Below, one piece after another: positions 5,326 to 11,572 of a DNA stretch of 14,216 nt. The first letter of the stretch is position 1. Each line of letters begins with the position of its first letter. This DNA is from an uncultured Asticcacaulis sp. (lineage in GTDB: Bacteria; Pseudomonadota; Alphaproteobacteria; Caulobacterales; Caulobacteraceae). Location: positions 1-14,216 of the forward strand of contig CAMLPZ010000092.1 in assembly GCA_946482045.1 (NCBI GenBank), in the 5' to 3' direction. The notes beneath the pieces were generated by a model, which saw only the letters and a list, made by a program, of their open reading frames with translations, was not told the DNA's origin and did no database searches. The translations under genes and the position numbers were made by a program.

Positions 5326-8111
5326 TGGTCGCCACCATTTCCGCTATCCGCAGTTCCGGCCAGGCCGCCAGCTATTTCGAATCCGACGACTATTATAGTG
5401 AGGGCGGCGTATCGCCGTCAGAATGGCATGGCGAAGGGGCAAGAGCGCTTGACCTTGAGTCCGAGGTTGATCGGGAGACCTTCAAGGAATTGCTGGACGG
5501 CAATTTGCCCGATGGCACGACCTTGGGAACCAACAAATCCGATGTCCTGGAGCACAGGCCCGGTTGGGATGTAACCCTGTCCGCACCGAAGTCCGTATCG
5601 GTCATGGCATTGGTGTCCGGCGACGAACGTCTGGTTGAGGCCCACGCCGAGGCCGTCGAGGTCACAATGGCGTTCATCGAGGAATTTGCGGCAGAGACCC
5701 GTGTCCGGGGCGAGGATGGCGTTGAACATGTCCAGACCGGCAACCTGGTCATAGCGTCGTTCCTGCACCAGACCAGCCGCGAGGAAGACCCGCAACTTCA
5801 TACCCACAATGTCATATTGAATATGACACAGGATGAGGACGGCACGTGGCGCAGTCTGGAATCACGCCCTCTGTACCAAATCCAGAAAGCCGCCGGTGAG
5901 ATATATCGGCAAGAATTAGCGCACCGGGTTGTTCAATTGGGTTACGAGATCGAGGTCGGCAAGGACTCAAACTTTGAGATCAAGGGCTTAAGCCGAGACT
6001 TGTTGCTGGCTTTCAGCGAGCGGTCTTCGCAAATCGAGAAACATCTTGAAGCGCGCGGCAAGGATCGCGCGTCGGCGTCCGCCGAAGAAAAACAGATCGC
6101 CGCGCTCGACACCCGCGAGGCCAAGGGAGAGATCGACCGGGCCGGTCTGGTGCAAGGCTGGCGAGACAAGGCTGATGAATTGGGCTTCGACCAGGCCAAG
6201 CGTCAGGGCGTTGTGCATGCGGCAGAGCATCTGGCCCAAGACGACCGGCGCGCGCTCATTATACAGGGAGAAGCCGAGACCCTGGCGCATACGGCGGTAG
6301 CCTTCGCCCATAGCAAATTGGGTGAGCGCCAGGCTGTGTTTTCCAGCGTAGACCTCCAGAAGGAGGCCGGCCGCTTCGGCATGGGCAAGGTGGAAAATGC
6401 CGTCATCCGCGAAGCAATGGTGCAAGCCGTGGAGCGTGGCGAGCTTGTACCTCGCACCTTCATCAACCGCCAGGGTCGGAAAAATCAGGGCTACACCACT
6501 CGCGCTAATCTCGACTACGAGCAGCGGCTATTGCATGGCGAAATGCGCGGCAGGCATGGAGCCGAGGCCATCGCCTTCCCCATTAAGGCCGCCGAGATCG
6601 TAGCGATAGCGGCGAGAAATTCCCAAGATCAGGGCTTTCGCTGGACCGACGACCAGAGGCAGGCGACCAAAGGTTTGCTGACAAGTAGCCATGCCGTTAC
6701 CGCCGTTCAGGGCTATGCCGGGACCGCCAAGACGACGACCGTATTGGCGACATATGCCGATGCGGCGCGGGCAGCGGGATTTGATGTCAAGGCAATGGCC
6801 CCTTCCGCATCTGCAGCACAGACGCTTGGCAATGCCCTGAATGTCCCGGCCGTCACCGTCGAGCGTCATCTTCGCCTTATGGAGCGGCAAACTGAGCCAA
6901 ATGCCAATAACCGGCAAATCTGGCTGATCGATGAGGCCAGCCTCATTTCAGCGTGTGACATGACGCGCCTGCTGGAAGCCGCCGAGAAGCGCGCAGCCAA
7001 GACGGTTCTCGTCGGAGATTACAAGCAGCTAAATTCTGTCGGCGCCGGCGCGGCCTTCCGCCAGCTTCAGGAAGCCGGGATGCCGACCTTCAAGTTGGAA
7101 AAGGTTGTGCGCCAAACTAATGAACTAACGCTTGAGGCCGTTGAACATTCCATCAAGGGTCAAGCAAAACTGGCTCTCGATGCGCTTGATCGCGGCGGTG
7201 GCCGTGTGATGGAGCACGCCACCGCCTCCGACCGTATGGGAGCTATAGCTGACGCTTACGCCACACTCAGCAGGGACGAGCGGCGTAAGACCATCGTAAT
7301 TGACCCTTCACGTGAAGGCCGCGATCTCCTGACCTACCGGATTAGAGCCGCCCTCGCTGACAAGGGCGAGCTTGGAGACCAAGCCATAACCATGCGCACC
7401 TTGAACCAGAAAGACATGACTAGGGCCGAGATCAGACAGGCCAAGGCCTATGAACCCGGCGACGTGGTTATATTCAACAAGGCCGACGCCGCCCATGGAA
7501 TCGAGCGCGGAACGGCTTTCGAGGTGGCGCGGATTGATGCCGACAAAGGCATAGTCGCCCTTCGTGATAAACACGGCCAAGAGCGAAACTGGCAGCCCGA
7601 CAAATGGGGCAGCGTCGAAGTATTCCAGTGCCAAAACCGCGATTTGCGCGCCGGTGACAGAATCGAATTCACCCGCAACAATTCCACCCAGGCCCGGATC
7701 AACGGTCTGAAAGCCGAGGTGGCCAAGCTCGACCTGGACCGCGAAACCGTCACCATCAAGACCGAGCGCGGCAAGACCGTTACCCTGTCGATCCATGAAG
7801 CGTCAGACCAGCATATCCGCCATGCTTATGTTCAGACCGCCTACGCCGCTCAGGGACGGACGGCGGACCGAGCCTTCATCCATATCGAGAGCACCAGGAC
7901 AAACCTCGTTGACCAGAGCGTTCTCTATGTCGGCATTTCCCGCGCCAAGGCCGAGGCCGTGATCTATACCGACGACCGCGACAAACTCATACGCGGGATA
8001 GAGGAACGGTCAGGGCGGGCACAGAGCGCCTTGTTTCAAGGCGCCAACCACCACATGGGGCTTGAGGTAAACACCGTCACGCGAGGGGTATCCATAGAAG
8101 GGCGAATCTGA
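5325..8111 (+). CDS. MOBF-family conjugative relaxase-helicase (TrwC/TraI type)
   Basis: This 928-aa protein nicks oriT, stays linked to the 5' end and unwinds DNA for transfer. The relaxase domain covers about 1-300. It has the tyrosine pair YY (23-24) in SYFESDDYYSEGG, the GWDVTLSAPKSVSVM motif (80-94), and the metal-binding three-histidine motif H148, H159, H161 in FLHQTSREEDPQLHTHNVIL. The helicase part is RecD/TraI-like superfamily 1: GYAGTAKTT (463-471) as Walker A, WLIDEASLI (533-541) as Walker B, LVGDYKQLNSVGAGAAF (562-578), and the late motifs AYAAQGRT (839-846) and VGISRAKAEAVIY (869-881). Length is close to TrwC (966 aa) and far shorter than F TraI. The start has a strong site GGAGGG (5311-5316) 8 bases upstream. 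One oddity: Walker A reads GTAKT rather than the usual GTGKT. Confidence 0.94.
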   Translation: MVATISAIRSSGQAASYFESDDYYSEGGVSPSEWHGEGARALDLESEVDRETFKELLDGNLPDGTTLGTNKSDVLEHRPGWDVTLSAPKSVSVMALVSGDERLVEAHAEAVEVTMAFIEEFAAETRVRGEDGVEHVQTGNLVIASFLHQTSREEDPQLHTHNVILNMTQDEDGTWRSLESRPLYQIQKAAGEIYRQELAHRVVQLGYEIEVGKDSNFEIKGLSRDLLLAFSERSSQIEKHLEARGKDRASASAEEKQIAALDTREAKGEIDRAGLVQGWRDKADELGFDQAKRQGVVHAAEHLAQDDRRALIIQGEAETLAHTAVAFAHSKLGERQAVFSSVDLQKEAGRFGMGKVENAVIREAMVQAVERGELVPRTFINRQGRKNQGYTTRANLDYEQRLLHGEMRGRHGAEAIAFPIKAAEIVAIAARNSQDQGFRWTDDQRQATKGLLTSSHAVTAVQGYAGTAKTTTVLATYADAARAAGFDVKAMAPSASAAQTLGNALNVPAVTVERHLRLMERQTEPNANNRQIWLIDEASLISACDMTRLLEAAEKRAAKTVLVGDYKQLNSVGAGAAFRQLQEAGMPTFKLEKVVRQTNELTLEAVEHSIKGQAKLALDALDRGGGRVMEHATASDRMGAIADAYATLSRDERRKTIVIDPSREGRDLLTYRIRAALADKGELGDQAITMRTLNQKDMTRAEIRQAKAYEPGDVVIFNKADAAHGIERGTAFEVARIDADKGIVALRDKHGQERNWQPDKWGSVEVFQCQNRDLRAGDRIEFTRNNSTQARINGLKAEVAKLDLDRETVTIKTERGKTVTLSIHEASDQHIRHAYVQTAYAAQGRTADRAFIHIESTRTNLVDQSVLYVGISRAKAEAVIYTDDRDKLIRGIEERSGRAQSALFQGANHHMGLEVNTVTRGVSIEGRI

Positions 8112-8257
8112 CGGTGCATAATTCTCGCCATTGTCTACACGTTGGGCGTGAATTTTTAAGTTCGAACTTGCCGCATTACCCGATCAGTCATAGTTATTTG
8201 ATTTCATGGCCATTGTTCAACGAATCAGGTGTTTGTAGACATAGGCAGGGGACGATT
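8112..8257 (+). promoter_or_regulatory. AT-richer spacer between transfer operon and cargo
   Basis: This is the first clear gap after the transfer operon and is visibly richer in A and T than the relaxase gene. It contains a widely split inverted repeat, TGTCTACA (8132-8139) and TGTAGACA (8234-8241), and a direct repeat GCCATTGT (8127-8134 and 8209-8216). A weak promoter candidate is TTGCCG (8168-8173) with TAGTTA (8191-8196) at 17-base spacing. No strong terminator hairpin is seen after the relaxase. The spacer probably holds the promoter of the helicase-methylase pair. Confidence 0.45.
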
Positions 8258-11200
8258 TTGACGAACAAGCTGTCTACTATGCATGGATTACGCGACAATC
8301 ATTCACGAGGGATTGTCGCTGAGTTTCTGAAGGCGCGTGTGACGCCTGGCAGTAGCCTGTCAATCGTGTCAGCATACTTCACGATACACGCTTACGACGC
8401 ACTACGCAGCGATCTCGACGAGATCGGCGGGTTAAAGTTTCTGTTTGGAGAGCCTCGATTTATTTCGTCGCTGGACCCAGACAAAACCGAACGAAAAACC
8501 TTCGCAATTGAAAATGATACCCTTGAGCTTGCCAATCGCTTGACCCAGCGAAAGATTGCGTTCGATTGCGCTGAATGGATTAGAAGCCGAGTTGAGATTA
8601 GGTCCATTGCCGGCTCTCACCTTTTGCATGGAAAGATGTACCATATCGACGATGGGCGCCGCGAACATGCGATCGTGGGCAGTTCAAATTTTACACGTCG
8701 GGGACTCGGATTATCGGAAACGCCCAATATTGAACTGAATCTAATCGTCGATAGTGACAGGGACAGATCAGACCTAAAGGACTGGTTCGAGGGCATTTGG
8801 AATGACGATTCTTTAGTAATCGACGTCAAGGCGGCCGTACTTCGGTATCTTGAACAGCTTTATGTTCACCACTCGCCAGAGTTCATCTACTTTAAGACAC
8901 TTTTTCACGTTTTCGACAAATTTATTTCTGGCCAGAACGCGGATGCCGCGCTTTTTGAGCAAACTGCGATAGTCGATACAGAGATTTGGAAGGCTCTATT
9001 TGATTTCCAAAAAGACGGCGTGAAAGGTGCTATTCACAAAATTAACGCACACAATGGTTGCATTTTGGCCGACAGTGTAGGCTTGGGCAAAACCTATTCC
9101 GCGCTAGCAGTAATAAAATACTACGAGCTGAGAAACCATCGTGTCCTGGTCCTTTGCCCAAAGAAACTACGCGACAATTGGACTGTTTTCCTAGCGCAAA
9201 ATAACAGTGAGCTGAACCCGTTCCTTCGAGATCGCTTCAACTACACAGTTATGTCCCATACTGACTTGTCGCGCGAGTCTGGCCGCGTAGATGGGATTGA
9301 CCTCAGCGCCATAAATTGGAGTAATTTCGACCTTGTAGTAATCGACGAGTCCCACAACTTCAGAAATAATACTAAGGGTAAGCGTGACGAAGACGGGAAT
9401 ATTGTCAAAAAAAGCCGATATGAACGTCTAATGGATGACGTTATTAAATCAGGCATCAAAACAAAGGTCCTTTTGCTATCAGCCACACCTGTTAATAATG
9501 ACCTGAGCGACCTTCGCAATCAGATCATGTTTGTAACGGAGGGCAAAGACAACGCATTCGACGCAGCTCTTGCCATCAAGAGTGTCAAAGAGACCCTTAC
9601 GACAGCACAAAAGACATTCATGGAGTGGGCACGGCGTACAGGTGATCGCGATTCCCGTGACCTTATGGATCGCCTACCGTCTGCATTTTTCACCTTGTTA
9701 GACGAGTTGACGATCGCAAGATCCCGAAAGCACATCAAGAAGTATTACCGCACGTCTCTCGAGACAATTGGCCATTTTCCCAAACGTAAAAAGCCGGTTT
9801 CAATATTCTCGGAAATCGACCTCAAAGGTCGGTTCATGCCGTATGACCGGCTGAACGACGAAATTTTGAAATACGAGCTCGCCCTATTCCGGCCATCTAA
9901 ATACGTTCGGCAGCCCTATGAAGGGCTTTATAACGAAGGACGTGTGGCCAACTTCTCGCAGGCCAACCGGGAGAAATTCCTCATCGGCATGATCAAGGTG
10001 AATTTTCTCAAACGCCTTGAGAGCTCGGTGCATGCCTTTGCCATTACGATGGAGCGGACGGTTGCAAAAATAGAAGCCCTCGAGAACCGGCTAAGACAGT
10101 ACCAAGATCATAAAAAGAAAGCTGATAGCGTTCTCCAGGCTGATCTATTCGCTATAAATGACGAGGACGACGAAGACCTTAGCCAAGCCTTCCAAGTCGG
10201 GAGTAAGCTGAAATACGACTTGGATCACTTGAATGTTGACGACTGGCTTCGTGATCTTTCCACAGATAAGCAGCAACTTGCTTTGCTGGCGGACTCTGCG
10301 ATGGCCGTAGACGTGGAACGCGACGCCAAGCTCACCGAACTAAAAAAGCTGATAGAGCACAAGGTACGCCATCCAACCACAAACATGGACGGCGAGCAAA
10401 ACCGTAAGGTCATAGTCTTCTGCGCCTTCGCCGACACTGCCAACTATCTGTACGAATGTCTTGAACACTGGGCGCGCAACACCCTCAGTGTCCACATTGC
10501 TTTGGTATCCGGCGGTACACGCCCCAACCGCACGACTTTCGGCAAAGCCGAATTCTCGCAAATCCTGACCAACTTTTCGCCTCGGGCTAAGAAGCGGTCA
10601 AAAATGAAGTCTATGCCGCAGGACATGGAAATTGATATCTTGATTGGTACGGACTGCATTTCTGAGGGGCAAAACCTTCAAGATTGCGACTACTTGATCA
10701 ACTATGACATTCACTGGAATCCAGTCCGTATCATTCAGCGCTTTGGCCGGGTCGATCGTATCGGCAGTCTCAATCACGATATTCAGCTGGTCAATTTTTG
10801 GCCAACCGAAGACCTGAACAAGTATATTAATCTAAAAAACCGCGTCGAAGCGCGTATGGCCTTGGTTGATATCGCAGCAACTGCCGAGGATAATGTCCTA
10901 AAAGACATCGAGGAACTCATTCAGGATGATCTGCGCTATCGAGACAAGCAGCTTATCCGCTTGCAAGAAGAAGTTCTCGACCTAGAAGATTTCAACGAAT
11001 CTGTTGCGCTCAATGAATTCACGCTTGACGATTTCAGGCTAGAGCTCTTGAGCTACATCGAGGGAAATCGGCAAAAACTGGAAGAAGCCCCCTTAGGCCT
11101 CTACGCCGTCGCCCCACCCCATCAGCACTATTCGGTCATTCAGCCGGGCGTCATCTATTGCCTGAAACAGGTCCATGGGTCAGCAGGCAGCGAAGCGGTC

Positions 11201-11572
11201 AATGCCTTGCAGCCGTACTATTTGGTCTATATCCGCAAAAACGGAGAGGTTCGCTACAATTTCACGGCGCCCAAGCAAATACTCGACATATTTCGCGCGG
11301 TGAGCCAGGGAAAATCTGAGCCATACCGGATTCTATGCGACTTGTTCGACACCCAGACCAATGACGGCAACGATATGTCCAGCTTTAGTACGCTTCTTGA
11401 ATCGGCAGTCGCTGCCATTACTGCTCAAACGGACAAGAAAAACGCCAGCAATCTGTTTAGCGGTCGTGGCGGAAAGCTTATCGATGGTGGCAATATGCCT
11501 AAGTCTGCATCGGACTTTGATCTTGTAACCTGGCTAGTAATCATGCCGGAAGAAGGTGCGGCGAATGTCTAG
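8258..11572 (+). CDS. Phospholipase D-domain / SNF2-type helicase fusion, putative defence protein
   Basis: This 1104-aa protein is predicted to move along or remodel DNA using ATP and may also cut it. Start TTG 8258 is preferred because AGGGGA (8247-8252) lies 5 bases upstream; ATG 8279 (seven codons later) is the alternative, while an upstream GTG at 8114 would translate the AT-rich spacer. Residues about 10-180 hold a PLD domain with one HKD motif: H124-x-K126 in LHGKMYHID and GSSNFT (141-146). A single HKD suggests a dimeric active site, as in bacterial PLD nucleases. The SNF2/SF2 helicase follows: SVGLGKT (273-279, Walker A), DESH (363-366), SATP (408-411). Much further on come IVFCAFADT and GTDCISEGQNLQ with IIQRFGRVDRIGS (motifs V and VI). 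The C-terminal 250 residues are unassigned. It overlaps the methylase start by 8 bases. Base composition is AT-richer than the transfer genes, suggesting separate acquisition. Confidence 0.88.
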   Translation: MTNKLSTMHGLRDNHSRGIVAEFLKARVTPGSSLSIVSAYFTIHAYDALRSDLDEIGGLKFLFGEPRFISSLDPDKTERKTFAIENDTLELANRLTQRKIAFDCAEWIRSRVEIRSIAGSHLLHGKMYHIDDGRREHAIVGSSNFTRRGLGLSETPNIELNLIVDSDRDRSDLKDWFEGIWNDDSLVIDVKAAVLRYLEQLYVHHSPEFIYFKTLFHVFDKFISGQNADAALFEQTAIVDTEIWKALFDFQKDGVKGAIHKINAHNGCILADSVGLGKTYSALAVIKYYELRNHRVLVLCPKKLRDNWTVFLAQNNSELNPFLRDRFNYTVMSHTDLSRESGRVDGIDLSAINWSNFDLVVIDESHNFRNNTKGKRDEDGNIVKKSRYERLMDDVIKSGIKTKVLLLSATPVNNDLSDLRNQIMFVTEGKDNAFDAALAIKSVKETLTTAQKTFMEWARRTGDRDSRDLMDRLPSAFFTLLDELTIARSRKHIKKYYRTSLETIGHFPKRKKPVSIFSEIDLKGRFMPYDRLNDEILKYELALFRPSKYVRQPYEGLYNEGRVANFSQANREKFLIGMIKVNFLKRLESSVHAFAITMERTVAKIEALENRLRQYQDHKKKADSVLQADLFAINDEDDEDLSQAFQVGSKLKYDLDHLNVDDWLRDLSTDKQQLALLADSAMAVDVERDAKLTELKKLIEHKVRHPTTNMDGEQNRKVIVFCAFADTANYLYECLEHWARNTLSVHIALVSGGTRPNRTTFGKAEFSQILTNFSPRAKKRSKMKSMPQDMEIDILIGTDCISEGQNLQDCDYLINYDIHWNPVRIIQRFGRVDRIGSLNHDIQLVNFWPTEDLNKYINLKNRVEARMALVDIAATAEDNVLKDIEELIQDDLRYRDKQLIRLQEEVLDLEDFNESVALNEFTLDDFRLELLSYIEGNRQKLEEAPLGLYAVAPPHQHYSVIQPGVIYCLKQVHGSAGSEAVNALQPYYLVYIRKNGEVRYNFTAPKQILDIFRAVSQGKSEPYRILCDLFDTQTNDGNDMSSFSTLLESAVAAITAQTDKKNASNLFSGRGGKLIDGGNMPKSASDFDLVTWLVIMPEEGAANV

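Noticed and set aside
7308..7796. 162-aa minus-strand open frame inside the relaxase gene
   Set aside because: GC-rich third positions of the + strand gene create long antisense frames; the relaxase reading is certain here.
8114..8257. GTG start at 8114 that would add 48 residues to the helicase
   Set aside because: The stretch is AT-rich, lacks a ribosome site before 8114 and yields no helicase-family-like sequence. AGGGGA before TTG 8258 is better.
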